Origin: Gracilariopsis chorda | Taxonomy: Eukaryota > Rhodophyta > Florideophyceae > Gracilariales > Gracilariaceae | Reading direction: 5' to 3' | Assembly: GCA_003194525.1 (NCBI GenBank) | Contig: NBIV01000250.1 | Span: 48,942-112,941, forward strand | Length of the DNA stretch: 64,000 bases | Shown: in pieces, positions 42,191 to 52,523 of the stretch | How the letters are laid out: each line of letters begins with the position of its first letter | Position numbering within the stretch: position 1 is the stretch's first letter | Notes under the pieces: generated by a model | What the model was told of the DNA's origin: nothing | What the model saw: the letters and a program-made list of their open reading frames with translations, nothing else | Database searches by the model: none | Position numbers and translations under genes: made by a program

Positions 42191-43492
42191 ATGCCACACT
42201 CCTTCGGTTTGCATTCCCTCAATGACGATGTGGCCCATCTCATCCTGTCACATCTCTCCCCCTACGACCTTTCCTCCCTCGCCGCCACCTCCACCCTCTG
42301 CAACTCCTTCGCCTCACGAGACCTCCTATGGCAGCCCAAAGCCCCTGCTTCCCCCGGAAAAGCCCGCCACACCTACCTGCGCGCAGTCGCGTGGCGGGCC
42401 GCCCGAGCTGACCGTTGCGTATCGCTCCAGCTTACCTCCGCCCCCGTACACCAGCTTCATCTCGTTCCAAACGGCCTTTTCAGCGCTTCTCTCCAACCAT
42501 GTCAGCCGCTTCTCACTCAACAAAGCGCCTATGCCTCCGTTTTCACCCCACCTTTCAAGCCACAGTCATCACCAATAGCCGTCGCAATGAGCACGCATCC
42601 CTCCAACAAACTGTCGTACCTCGCCTATGCCTACCCCTGTTCATCGGTCCGACTGCTTTCTATATGCCATAGTACGCACATTGCCAAACCGCACAGCGTC
42701 ACACGTCTACCCATATCGCCCGCCCAACTCACGAGCGTGCACATTCTGCCAACCGTCCACAACAACGAAACAAGTCACCAGACCTGCCCCCTTCTGATTG
42801 CAGGCACCTCCCAAGGACAAGTGCTCATAACACGTGTATCCACAACAACAACAACAACAACAACAAACACTCCTTCATCCTCCTCTTGCTCAAAGCTGTC
42901 CATATCACCGTGCGCAATAACCGCTCTCTCCGCCCAAGACCAAACCGTCTTGGTAGGCACGGCAGGCGGAGAACTCTACACCGTAGATCTACCAACCTTA
43001 CAACAAAAGCAACTCTTCATCGGTCCATGTCCCTGCCCGGTGACCTCGGTAAGCGCAAACGAATCCACATTAGTGGCCGGTATTAAACACTCCGTGCCAG
43101 GAAACGGCCATACGTGCGCGGCAGTGGCGTGGTGCACAAGCAGCACTGCAAGACTAGCCGCGTTTGGAAGAGGTGCATTGAATCGTTCCAGTTCAGCCTT
43201 ACCGCCCGCGGCAACACAGGCGGTTGTAACGGGAGCCGAGCGTGTGGCGTTGCTTGTTGGTGGGCGCGCGCGCGTGTATGAAATGGCCGATTGGCGCTGT
43301 ACTGTGGACGTTGGCGTTAGTGATGGAATGGCGTTGGATATGGATGATTCGCGATTGGCTGTGGCAACTGATTCTGGTCATATCCAAGTTTTGGACTTTG
43401 AACGAGCTGTGAAAAGATGGCCGCAGCAAGTGACGCAATTCAGTCCGCATGAAGAGTCACGTCACGTGAGAACGGGTGCTGGTAGACGTTGA
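42191..43492 (+). CDS. F-box protein with WD40-like beta-propeller
   Basis: The ATG at 42191 gives a 433-residue product. The N-terminus is an F-box (LNDDVAHLILSHLSPYDLSSLAATSTLCNSFASRDLLWQ, about residues 9-47), which binds SKP1 in SCF ubiquitin ligases. The rest shows weak WD40-like blades, for example LLIAGTSQGQVLITRVS, TVLVGTAGGELYTVDLP and SRLAVATDSGHIQVLDF. A Thr run coded by ACA repeats (about 42843-42865) interrupts one blade. It is probably a substrate receptor for protein turnover; the target is unknown. The frame is open upstream for another 133 codons, but that part is the duplicated promoter. It is divergent from the CpeT gene. Confidence 0.78.
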   Translation: MPHSFGLHSLNDDVAHLILSHLSPYDLSSLAATSTLCNSFASRDLLWQPKAPASPGKARHTYLRAVAWRAARADRCVSLQLTSAPVHQLHLVPNGLFSASLQPCQPLLTQQSAYASVFTPPFKPQSSPIAVAMSTHPSNKLSYLAYAYPCSSVRLLSICHSTHIAKPHSVTRLPISPAQLTSVHILPTVHNNETSHQTCPLLIAGTSQGQVLITRVSTTTTTTTTNTPSSSSCSKLSISPCAITALSAQDQTVLVGTAGGELYTVDLPTLQQKQLFIGPCPCPVTSVSANESTLVAGIKHSVPGNGHTCAAVAWCTSSTARLAAFGRGALNRSSSALPPAATQAVVTGAERVALLVGGRARVYEMADWRCTVDVGVSDGMALDMDDSRLAVATDSGHIQVLDFERAVKRWPQQVTQFSPHEESRHVRTGAGRR

Positions 43493-43825
43493 TCGCTTGT
43501 ATATATGTGATTCCTCTGTACACTACGTGTGTAACTTTATGTAACAGCAAGTTAAAAAGGCTAGCCGGCTGGCCTCCTCAAGGGATTGCTAACCCTTATC
43601 CCTAACCTTGTAGCGGTGCGAATGTTTTTGTATTTGTATTAGCCAGCTGTATAGTGGTGAGAGTTAAAAGGATATCCTTGTAAGCCTCCTACCAACAGTA
43701 AGAGCGTAGTTGAAAGTAAACTTTGACCGAACAAACAAAACAGGCATCTTCTTTTTACTTACCATGAACAAATAAATTACTATTAAGAAAGTAACGGTGG
43801 CTTTGGATGCAGCAGCACCATCAAG
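43493..43825. other. Convergent 3' spacer with TAACCCTT motif
   Basis: It holds GGGATTGCTAACCCTTATCCCTAACC at 43581-43606, a run also seen in variant form at 2815-2833, and no gene. Confidence 0.55.
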
Positions 43826-44946
43826 TCAGGTGGAAGCGGCGGTCATAGTCTTTGGACGCTGCGCCAGAGGTTGCAGCGATGGTGGTGCCGACGACAGGGT
43901 GCCTGATTGACGCTTCCTCTTACAACAGTTGGAGCGTTTACCACGCTGTACCCTATGCTCCGGCAGTGGCGAAGCAGCAGACTGCGGCGGCACAGTCGAA
44001 GCCGAAGCGGCGGCAGCAGCGGCAGCGGCAGCGGCAGCAGCGGCAGCAGCGGCAGCAGCTGCAGAAGCGCCTCTTTCAGCGCGGGCATGATTTGATAATT
44101 CAGAGATTTGTCGACGAATTGTGGTGTTGAAGCGATTCTTGGTAGCGTTGTCAGTACGCCCCTTGAGCAATTTAGCAATCTCACTCCAACGATTGCCCAA
44201 ACGTGCGTGGGCGTCCATGACGATGCGGTCCTCCTCTGGGGTCCATGGACGTTTGGTAAGGTGTGGTGATAATTGATTCAACCAGCGTTCCCGCGCTTGT
44301 TTACCGGTGCGACCGGGGATATGGGAGGCTATTAAGGTCCAGCGACGGGCTCCGAAACGATTGACTAGGTCGGTTAGAATGGTGTCCTCTTCGGGACGCC
44401 ATGGGCCCTTGATCTTGCGAGGGGGCGTGACGGTGGGAGCGGGGGCGGCGGCATTGGGGACAGAGAGTTGGGTAGGAAGGGGGAGAGGTTGTGCGGGGAG
44501 ACGAAGGTGAAGGAGGGGTTGACTGGCGGGAAGGAGGGGGCGTAGGCGAGCGGGGTTGCTACGGAGGTGGGGTAGTCGGGCGGTGGCAGAGCCACTTGGT
44601 GGGGGTAGGGAAGGAGATGGAGGGGGGCGGAATAGTGGGGAAAGAGGGTTGGTGGGGTGTCTGAAGGGAAATGGTGGGGGACGTGGTGGGGATGGTAAGT
44701 GGGAGAGGGGGCTAGAGGGGGTTGAGTGGGGGGGAGGGGATGGTGTTGTTGCAGCTGTTGTTGCAGCTGTTGTTGGTGCTGTTGTGGTGGTTGTGGTGGT
44801 TGGAGTTGATGATGGCGGGGGTTGTGAGCGGCTGCGAGACAGAGGAGATGGAGGGCGTCGTCGGGTGGAGCGGGGGCGGGAGTGACTGGGGAGCCCAGTC
44901 GGTGGGGATGAGCGGGGCTGTGGGAGGGAGTCTTTGGGGGGAGCAT
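43826..44946 (-). CDS. R2R3-MYB transcription factor, frame changes once upstream of R2
   Basis: Two consecutive MYB repeats are clear on the minus strand: KIKGPWRPEEDTILTDLVNRFG with RWTLIASHIPGRTGKQARERW (R2, about 44425-44275) and KRPWTPEEDRIVMDAHARLGNRW with IAKLLKGRTDNATKNRF (R3, about 44255-44120). Downstream are a run of about 18 alanines and a basic tail. No ATG exists in the MYB frame. A frame from an ATG at 44946 encodes a Gln/Pro/His-rich activation-like region ending in the next frame at 44374, overlapping R2. A one-base shift in a C-rich tract near 44400-44470, real or from sequencing, or an unrecognised intron, would join them. DNA binding and transcription control follow from the family. 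Confidence 0.8.
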
Positions 44947-45344
44947 TGCGGCGGTTGGTGTGTGTGTGTGTGTGTGTGGGAGGAGGTAGAGGGGTGTGAG
45001 AGGAGTGTGGGGTTTTGGGAGGGGAACGGTGGCCGTTGGGGAGCAGTTGGGGGTGGGGGGCGCTTTACTTTATGGGGCGGGGGAGCGGAGGCATTGGCGG
45101 GGGCGCGCAAGTTGTCACGTGGCGCGGCGCATCTGGGCGCAATCTCGGCCTTGGCCGTGGCCGTTCCACTGCTCACGCGGCGCCGCCAACCGCCTTGCGC
45201 GCGTCCGTTGCCGCCCGTGTTGCCATTCGATGCATTTTTTGCATTTGCCAAGTGCGCAATCTGCGCCCCATCTCCGCGCTCAACCCTACCAACGGTACCG
45301 CGCGTCTCGAGTGTGTACGGCGACAAGCACCTACAGCGGCGTTT
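44947..45344. other. GC-rich spacer with (TG)n
   Basis: A (TG)n run lies at 44958-44978. The rest has composition-driven open frames on both strands and no supported gene. A TACCAACGGTACC motif lies at 45287-45299. Confidence 0.5.
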
Positions 45345-46358
45345 TTATACGCTTCTTCTTCCGCTCTTGCGTCGGTATTCCTCCTCTAGTGACGCCGTCT
45401 CTTGTAGCGCCTCTTGCACGCACTTGCTTCGCGTCGTCGTCTGTTTCTCACGGCTGCAGCGCGCCTTCGTCACGTACATCTTCATTGCTACTTGTAGTTT
45501 GCCCATGGTGCGCGCCGTCTTCATCACCCGCTCCAGCACGCGTAGCACGCAGCGGTACGCATGCTCTGCGTTTTCGTCGTGAGTGCGTTCACACGCGCAT
45601 ATCATACCACGAATGGCCGACTGTTGATGTTTGCGTTCACACTCCATTTGCGCCTGTAGAAATTCATACTCATCCTCCTCTCGTTCCGTGCCCCAATGCT
45701 CACCGCTTCTTCTCACCTGTTCCGTCACACCGTTCCGTACCTCCTCCTTCCTGTACAGCGGAATGACCATCTCATACCCTCCCTCACTTGCGTTCAGTGC
45801 GTGAACATCGATCTTATCAAACAGAACCCTCTCCTTCCCCACTTTGAACCAGTGCTCCACGGTTGTAACGCCGTTGTCAGATGCATTGTTCGTCGCCTTT
45901 TGCTCAGCTTCATCAACAGAAATAATCACATATCCATGTCGAATACCACTTTTCCACACCTTCAATTCGCCATCCCGCTGAGTGTCGTTCGCCAAAAGTC
46001 TGCCCCTCACTGACGCCACAATCACGCTCTCATTCCGCAACGTCAGTTTGTAATCGTGCTTGAAACGGGGGTGCAACACCGCCTTCTTCACGTTGTCAGA
46101 CACCTGTTCCACCACGTCAGCGACGCTTTCGAAGAACGAGTTCACGCGCATACCCAACGGCGTCGCGTCCATTTGCGAGCTAGATATATCTGATTGTGTG
46201 TGCTCCCTTTCACGTTGCTTTGTGCTTGCTACGCTCATTGGCGCAGCCATGCATACTGCTGTCACCATGCATAATAGCACCACTATGTTCACAATGCTCA
46301 ATGCCATCATTCTTCTCATCGCGTGCGCAGTGTGCGTAAACAGAACAGCTGCGGGCAA
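45345..46358 (-). CDS. Secreted or membrane protein of unknown function
   Basis: The frame gives 337 residues from the first ATG; the ATG at codon 14 or 17 may be used. A hydrophobic segment (MALSIVNIVVLLCMVTAVCMAA) forms a signal peptide or anchor. The next 150 residues look like a beta-rich domain (YKLTLRNESVIVASVRGRLL, ELKVWKSGIRHGYVIISVDE, VEHWFKVGKERVLFDKIDV). A second half is helical and Cys-containing (ECERKHQQSAIRGMICACERTHDE, EHAYRCVLRVLERV), ending in a basic tail RRKSGRRSV. No family is recognised. Confidence 0.65.
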   Translation of the reverse strand: MPAAVLFTHTAHAMRRMMALSIVNIVVLLCMVTAVCMAAPMSVASTKQREREHTQSDISSSQMDATPLGMRVNSFFESVADVVEQVSDNVKKAVLHPRFKHDYKLTLRNESVIVASVRGRLLANDTQRDGELKVWKSGIRHGYVIISVDEAEQKATNNASDNGVTTVEHWFKVGKERVLFDKIDVHALNASEGGYEMVIPLYRKEEVRNGVTEQVRRSGEHWGTEREEDEYEFLQAQMECERKHQQSAIRGMICACERTHDENAEHAYRCVLRVLERVMKTARTMGKLQVAMKMYVTKARCSREKQTTTRSKCVQEALQETASLEEEYRRKSGRRSV

Positions 46359-47761
46359 TGATGCTGCTGCTTTAACAACTGCAGCACAACGTGCATCGCC
46401 ATTGCTTCAAATTATGTGCTACCCACAAAGCCACTCTTCGTCACGGAGTGCATCTGTTCTAATTCGACGTCCAAGTATGTACATTTAACTTTACGCTTGT
46501 TTTCAATTCGAGAAGCAGGATGTCGGCGAGCAAGAAACGCCACCCGCCACCGCTGTCGCGCCCAACGCTGAGCACAGTGAAGTACGGCAACAGCAGCACG
46601 TAAGGGAAGGGAGGCGCTTCTTCACTGTATGTGCGCTGCCAGTGATGAAATAGCGCCGCCAGCCACTCACATTTGCACAACCAAAATGGACCGGCCCCGG
46701 AACGAGCAGCTGTGCCCACCGCACCACAATGGCACACGACGCTTCCAATTTGTTCAAACACCGCCTCCAAAAGCGACCACCGCAACTCAGCTTTGCAGTT
46801 TGTACAAATCCCCGCCCAAAAATATTCAGCGCCACACACACACAAGTTGTGTGCTACACGCCCGATCTCGCGACCGCCGCTAACCTCGCTACCCTTCCTG
46901 GTATCCCCCGTCATTGATATCAACTCCAAACTCTCAGTGCCATGGTTCACACCGCACTTGTGGCCTAGTGGTTTTGGTTATCACACTTAACACACCTCAT
47001 TCAACAGATACCCACTTTGCACACAGCTCTCCGCTACGTTTGCACGCGCACTACTAGTTCATCGGAAAACGATTACCATGGCTCCGATCGAAGCGCGTTT
47101 GCAAGCCTGTGGTAATAGTAAAAGCAACGAATACTCGTGATCACCTGTACACAAGTTGTAGATTAACCGCATGCAGCACTAACCCTTCGCCTTTCCTTCC
47201 CAGGCCTCCGTATGTATCAGTACCCTTGGTACCATTCGTTGACGACCGCGCCAACACGTCAATCACAGTCTGTGCTGCCCCGTGCAAACCGATTAAGCTG
47301 TAACCGTGAAAGGTATGCGCTAGAACGCTACTGTACTTGTGCTGCCATCGTGCTCGCTATCCTTCTATGCGGTGAATCAATTCACTTTCCCTTCGCCTGA
47401 TTTATCTCCCGAGTCAGCAGTCCCAGCCCTGCTTCCACACATTGGGCCCAGCGCGAGTCCGTGCGGACATCGTGCCATCACGTTTTGCGCATAACACCGT
47501 CATGTGTGCTTCACCACCCTCCGGGCAACGTAACGATATCCGCTCACATTCATTCCAATTCCCCCCACAATGTGACACCATGTTGGACTAATTCGACCCG
47601 CACCACCGTGCGCACAACTGCGCGGAACACCGTCACAATCATAAGCTTGAACGATACTTTAGCTAGGCTAGCTAGCCTTCTACCGCTGGTGCATTCGTTT
47701 GTTTACCCATCGATTATTTGTACTGGTAGATATCCACACAACCATTCCGACAGGAACGGCT
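46359..47761. other. Intergenic region, no gene supported
   Basis: A 163-codon minus-strand frame at 46459-46950 has several Cys pairs (CVCGAEYFWAGICTNC, CHCGAVG) but no recognised domain, and the plus strand is also open there, so I do not call it. A GTACCCTTGGTACC motif lies at 47220-47233. A tRNA-like A-box at about 46965 has no matching B-box. Confidence 0.45.
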
Positions 47762-49330
47762 TCAGCCCTTTTCCGATGCCGGAGCGAAGAACGACGCTAT
47801 GTCAGCCACACCGTTCACTCTCGTCTTGCTGGTCCGTTTCCCCTTCCGCCCGGGCGATGGTTTCAATCTCCATTTTGCACCTCTATTAATACTCTTTGAT
47901 GATGGTGAACTCTGCTTGCGTGGTGGCGGTTGAGCCTGGGAGTCGCTTTTATGTTGTATTAGGGTACTGCTTGAGGACCCTTTAGTGGCTGTGGTCGCTT
48001 CTGGCCCGGCTGTGCTTTCCTCGCTTTCAGAAGGCATCTCTGGAATGACGATAGGCGCTTCATCACTGTTGATGTTTTGATCCGCAAACCCGTGGCACTC
48101 ATTGCTATCGGAGTCTTCAATCGTGATCGCCCCTTCTTCTATTGATACAGCACTTTGATGCGCTGGAGATACCACAGGGAGTATGGCTGGTTGCGTATCG
48201 ATCTTGTTCTTATCAAGCTCGATCTGCACGCTCGGAGCACTCACTTTTCGCTTCTTCGTAACCGGCTGCTCGTTTTCCCCACTAGCATTGTTCGCAGCAA
48301 AGAAGGAGCTAATACTGGGCCGCTTCTTACACCAAAGCGGCCAAAACCCGTCGAACAGTGTTTTCACAGACACCCCCCGTTCCTTCGCCACAAGCTGCGC
48401 ATATCGCTTGGCGTTTTTGGGAGCAAGCGCCCCCCAATCATTAAGAAAGAACGTGAACTCGACGCTTTTTCTCTGCTGCACAGTTCGTTTTGCAAACTCG
48501 GTGAGAACGCACTCTGGAAAATCTGTCAGCACAGACGGATTCTTCGAACCGTGGAAGCGAACATAGCGCCATGTCGCCGTTGGAACGTCTGTATGTTGTC
48601 GGGCGTTGGGGAAGTGATTGTGGTTTATCTGCGTTTGGTCGTGATCGTGTACAACGATGTTGTCGACGAGTGCTATATCACTTTGTGCAAGACGCTGGAA
48701 GACGTGATGGCAATACCATGATCTGTCACGTAGATCAAGCGCAACAGACAGCTTGAAAGGGTGGCACGCCTCTCTAGCATGGTCAATATCATCGATAAAA
48801 GCATCAAGCAAAAGCGGAGAGTAAGGCAATGAAGGTGGACACTGAAACAATAAAGGTCCTAAATTGGAGTGCAGCTCGTCCACAGCCAGTTTGCAAAACG
48901 CCACTATGTGTTGTGTGGCGTTGCGGAGACGTTTTTCATGGGTGATTAGTTTGGGGGCTTTCAAGGCTAGCAGCGCGGATTTCGGCGCTGTTGCGCGCCA
49001 TTTTTGAAGCGTTTCGCGACGGGGAAAGGCGTGCCAAGTGGTGTTTATCTCGACGGTGGAAAAGTTGTGAAAGTAGTGTGCTAGTTCTTTGTTGTGCGGT
49101 AAGGCGAGCGGATAGAAGGCGCCCTTTCGCCAGTGCGGATATACGTAACCGGCTGTGCCGATGTGCATTAAGGAAGGCATCTGTTGCCGCCAAGAGCTGT
49201 TGGGTTGAAGAAGTGGCTCTTCAAGCGGAGAGATGTAGCTGGCTGGGTTGGTGTGGGCTTTCGTGCTGTCGCAGGACGCACTCTCTCTCTGAGGGCATAC
49301 AGCGTTGACACTGTATGAGGTGATGCGCAC
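47762..49330 (-). CDS. DUF72 (YecE-like) TIM-barrel protein with C-terminal PIP-box-like motifs
   Basis: The 522-residue protein begins its DUF72 domain near residue 54 (HIGTAGYVYPHWRKGAFYP). Further family blocks are FSTVEINTTWHAFPRRETLQKWRATAP, FALKAPK-like LLALKAPKLITHEKRL, LGPLLFQCPPSLPY, a VALDLRDRSWY segment, WRYVRFHGSK and FFLNDWGALAPKNAKRYAQLV. DUF72 function is not established. After the barrel, KKRPSISSFFAAN (about residue 337) and DIASFFAPA at the extreme C-terminus both fit the core of a PCNA-interacting peptide (I..FF) though they lack the first Gln. The linker between them is acidic and Ser-rich, with a KKRKV nuclear-signal-like patch. A nuclear, DNA-replication or repair link is my inference. 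Confidence 0.85.
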   Translation of the reverse strand: MRITSYSVNAVCPQRESASCDSTKAHTNPASYISPLEEPLLQPNSSWRQQMPSLMHIGTAGYVYPHWRKGAFYPLALPHNKELAHYFHNFSTVEINTTWHAFPRRETLQKWRATAPKSALLALKAPKLITHEKRLRNATQHIVAFCKLAVDELHSNLGPLLFQCPPSLPYSPLLLDAFIDDIDHAREACHPFKLSVALDLRDRSWYCHHVFQRLAQSDIALVDNIVVHDHDQTQINHNHFPNARQHTDVPTATWRYVRFHGSKNPSVLTDFPECVLTEFAKRTVQQRKSVEFTFFLNDWGALAPKNAKRYAQLVAKERGVSVKTLFDGFWPLWCKKRPSISSFFAANNASGENEQPVTKKRKVSAPSVQIELDKNKIDTQPAILPVVSPAHQSAVSIEEGAITIEDSDSNECHGFADQNINSDEAPIVIPEMPSESEESTAGPEATTATKGSSSSTLIQHKSDSQAQPPPRKQSSPSSKSINRGAKWRLKPSPGRKGKRTSKTRVNGVADIASFFAPASEKG

Positions 49331-50808
49331 TGTAGTACAGTATCTACTAGGCGGTAGAGAACTGCTGCCACCGTAGATATGTAAGAATTAGCGGGTGTCG
49401 GTGACGGCGAGCGACTGTGGACTGCACTTGAGACGGCAGTTGTGTACAACTACATAGTACCAGGCGTGCAACGGTACAAGGGTAAAGGGGTTAACAGGGT
49501 TAGCAGTGTAACTTAGTCATTGCGCGTTGATGCGGGTGGACGTATTTCCGTAACGACTGATGCGCACAAGTAGCAGCATGACGATGCTCATGCACGTCTT
49601 ACGTTCTGCTCTGTGATTTCATTAATGTGTGATTTTTCATGCATTTTCTCCAAAAATCACCGCAGTAATGATGATTCATGAACAAATCGGCGATTTTGCA
49701 CTTCGATATGCGACCCAGACACTGTCAGCTACTGTAATAAAACCGGATCATTGATCTGAAGCATAATCCCGATCCATACGTGATAATCACGATCGGATTG
49801 TGTGATTTGGATCAAGTTTGATTGAACTAGCTCAAGGATACGGTGACCTCCCGGGGGCCGCCAGCGGGCACAGATGCACACGTGTGCAAGCACAGGTCGT
49901 ACAACTGCGCCACGTGGCATATGTGGTACAAGCGGGGCTTGGCGGTTACATCATGAAAAAACATGAGTTTTCACAGTTTATGCGTGAATAATCATGCAAA
50001 AAGAAGAAATACATAAACTTCATGAAATCGTGAGTTTGAAGTACTGCAAGCGTAGGTGCATTACGTGTGATTACTGCGGAGAAGGGAATGAAGTTCATTC
50101 ATTCAATGAACGGGAAAGCAAGGGGCATTATCAGTGTGACTGTGACAAGTGTTCAAGCACGGGCGAGTTAGCAATCTCATATGTATGTTAGCGCTGGTAC
50201 TTGAGCGAGCAGGTGGAATGTTTACGGGAAGCAGCGCGCGGTTGACCAAGCTTCGCAGCGTGTACCTTTGGTAAACGGTACCCAAGGGTAACCCTGTGAA
50301 ACGACCGGGCTACAAAAGCGTGCGGCCAGACACTGTCATAGTCAAAACGATGATAGTGGCAGCTGGTAGATACAGGTACCGTTGGTACAAGGAGCGTTTG
50401 GGGCGGCGGCGAGGTACATGGCTACGTGGCGACGTGGACCACGTATGGCGGCGCGCGCGCCTTGCGCGCGCGCTAATTTGCGCGTGGAGCTTGTAATTGG
50501 GGACGCATCGCGCGGCACCGCACCCGGCGCCGCCACTGCCGCTGAGCGCGCGCTCTCTCTCCGCACACTGCGCACGCCGCGCTGCTCGCGCAACACACAC
50601 GATAAAGCGCGCACGCCGTGAAACGGCAGCGCCACGCCACCGCCCGTCCATCGCTGCGTCGCCTCCGCGCCCACTTTTCGCTTCGCCGCCCCCCGCCCGC
50701 CTCCGCCTCGCCCCGGCTCCGCCTCGCCGCCCTCCGCTTCCCGCTCCCCGTCCCCCGCCCCCCCCCCACCCCGCTTTCCGCGCGCTTGCGCCTTGCCACG
50801 ATCTCGCC
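49331..50808. other. Intergenic region with MITE-like repeat and GTACC motifs
   Basis: No gene is supported upstream of the CDK inhibitor. It holds a MITE-like repeat at 49611-50034 and two dense GTACC motif clusters (50261-50295 and 50375-50392). GC-rich open frames on the minus strand at 50310-51044 are antisense to the inhibitor gene. Confidence 0.5.
49611..50034. mobile_element. MITE-like element, copy 1
   Basis: The ends form imperfect inverted repeats (TGTGATTTCATTAATG against the complement of CTTCATGAAATCGTGAG). An internal 9-bp hairpin (GTGATTTTT ... AAAAATCAC) lies at 49629-49660. The outer parts, 49611-49707 and 49968-50023, match 52331-52484, where they are joined directly; so this copy has about 260 bp of extra central sequence. 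Confidence 0.6.
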
Positions 50809-50868
50809 ATGTTCGACGCCGTCCGCGATTCGGACCCCGTTGGCGCGTGTGTCACCTCGTCGCGCTGT

Positions 50869-50912
<44 letters not shown>

Positions 50913-51321
50913 CGCCCCAAAGCGCCTTCGTGCTGCTTCAGAAGAGGAGCAAGCACCCCGCCCAAGCGCTTCGCCGCAGACGCCGCCGAAAGGCGCCATG
51001 CGCCGAGCGCTGCACGCCTCCACGTCGCAAACGCCCCCGAGCAAGCAAACGTCAACGCTCGCGCACCCGTTGACACCCCGAAAACCGTTGCAGTGCCGTC
51101 TGCGATTGCGAGTGCGGCGCCAGACATTGAGGCCTCGAAAGCTGTGCTTCTCGCCGCTTCACGACGAAACATCGGCTGCAAAGCACGCCTCCGCCGCGGA
51201 CGACATCGACAAGCTGGGCGCGCAGATCATGCGTGATACAAGACGACGGTTTCTGGACGCTTGGAACTTTGATATCTACTCCGGACCTACGGAAGGGCCA
51301 TACAAGTGGAGTTTGTTATAG
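50809..51321 (+). CDS. KIP/KRP-type cyclin-dependent kinase inhibitor
   Basis: The ATG at 50809 gives 170 residues. The last 27 residues (RRRFLDAWNFDIYSGPTEGP then YKWSLL) match the CDK-binding part of KIP/KRP inhibitors, whose hallmark is F...(W/Y)NFD..... P.EG...W. As in plant KRPs this element is at the C-terminus, not the N-terminus as in animal p21/p27. The N-terminal part has a Pro run coded by CCG repeats (about 50880-50910), KRLR, which could serve as a cyclin-docking RxL, and several TP/SP sites (SPQTPPK, SQTPPSK, PLTPRK) suited to CDK phosphorylation. It should act in the nucleus to restrain CDK-cyclin activity. The antisense open frame is a product of high GC. Confidence 0.78.
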
Positions 51322-52330
51322 TATTTGCGCTTGCTCGCCGCCGCTGTTGATGCTACCTGTGTTGATAAATGAAATGTGCTTTATTGTGTTGTGTACTGTA
51401 GTATGTTACGGCACCAGCGGTGCTGTAGCGTGCGCTTGTTGTGGCGGTAGAGGTGCACGCTCGTACTCGCGGCCACTGCCACTGGCGGGCCAGTAGCAGT
51501 TGCACTGCAGTTAAGCGTTCCACCGCGCCGCCAAAAAGTGGAAGGCGTACAAGCAGCCACTAAGCGCGCGCTTTATCTTAATACGCAAGCGTGGTGTAAT
51601 TTGTTTTCCCCCAGTTCGCACCACGGCTGCCGCCAGCGCCTGCGCGCTCTGCGCGTTGCGCGTAACTGCAGATAGAAGATTACATCACCCAGCCTCCCCT
51701 CCCCTCTTTCTCTTTCTCTCACACAGTGAGCCAACGCAAGCGCAGTAACGCAAACAGTGTGTCACACACAGTGTGCCGCGCGCCGACGGTATACACCACT
51801 TGGAATCGTTTTTCGCTCTCACACCTATCGCTATCCCTTAAAACGGGCGCTCATACCCGCGCTAAACCGCCACTATTAAGCGCACCGCTGCTGGTGCCGG
51901 CTGGTGCGGCGCCCAAGCTTATTATATGCACTTTTAATTCGACAGCGCACAATCTCCAACGCAAGTGCGACATGTGCAGATTGCGCATATCAACAATGCT
52001 CTTGGCGCATGCACACTGTCAAACGTTAACCGTTCGGTAAAAGTTAAATGGTAAAGCTTTCAACGCTGTACAAGAGTAAGTTCGCATCTCGATCTCTGCG
52101 TCGGACTGGGAACCGCGCGAGGAAGGAGCAAACAAGGCGCTTTACAGCAAAATAGTGACCGATCCGCTTCGATACGCGCACCACCAGCCATCATTCACAC
52201 ATGTTGGGCGTTCTCATGGTTCGCTCACGTGCCACGCGCCCGTTTGCACACGTCGACAACGCGTCGTACACCCACAGCGCAAGTGCGTGGACACGTGTGC
52301 TACCTTCCGTGTATGTTCCTTTGTTTCACA
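51322..52330. other. Intergenic region, no gene seen
   Basis: No supported gene. Small open frames lack conserved motifs. Confidence 0.5.
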
Positions 52331-52484
52331 CTGTGATTTCATTAATGTCTGAATTTTTCATGCATTTTCTCCAAAAATCACCGCAATAATGATGATTCAT
52401 GAACAAATCGGCGATTTGCCCTTCGTTTTCACAGTTTATGCATGAATAATCATGCAAAAAGAAGAAATGCATATACTTCATACT
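52331..52484. mobile_element. MITE-like element, copy 2 (short form)
   Basis: It is about 90% identical by eye to the outer parts of copy 1 at 49.6-50.0 kb, with the central segment missing. The inner hairpin has one mismatch here. Confidence 0.65.
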
Positions 52485-52523
52485 GCCGTCGCGTTAGCGC
52501 GCGCTTGGCGCCAATGGTATATT

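Noticed and set aside
46955..47010. tRNA A-box-like TGGCCTAGTGG
   Set aside because: No B-box and no anticodon stem downstream.
50310..51044. 244-codon Gly/Arg-rich minus-strand frame
   Set aside because: Antisense to the CDK inhibitor in GC-rich DNA, with no recognisable domain.
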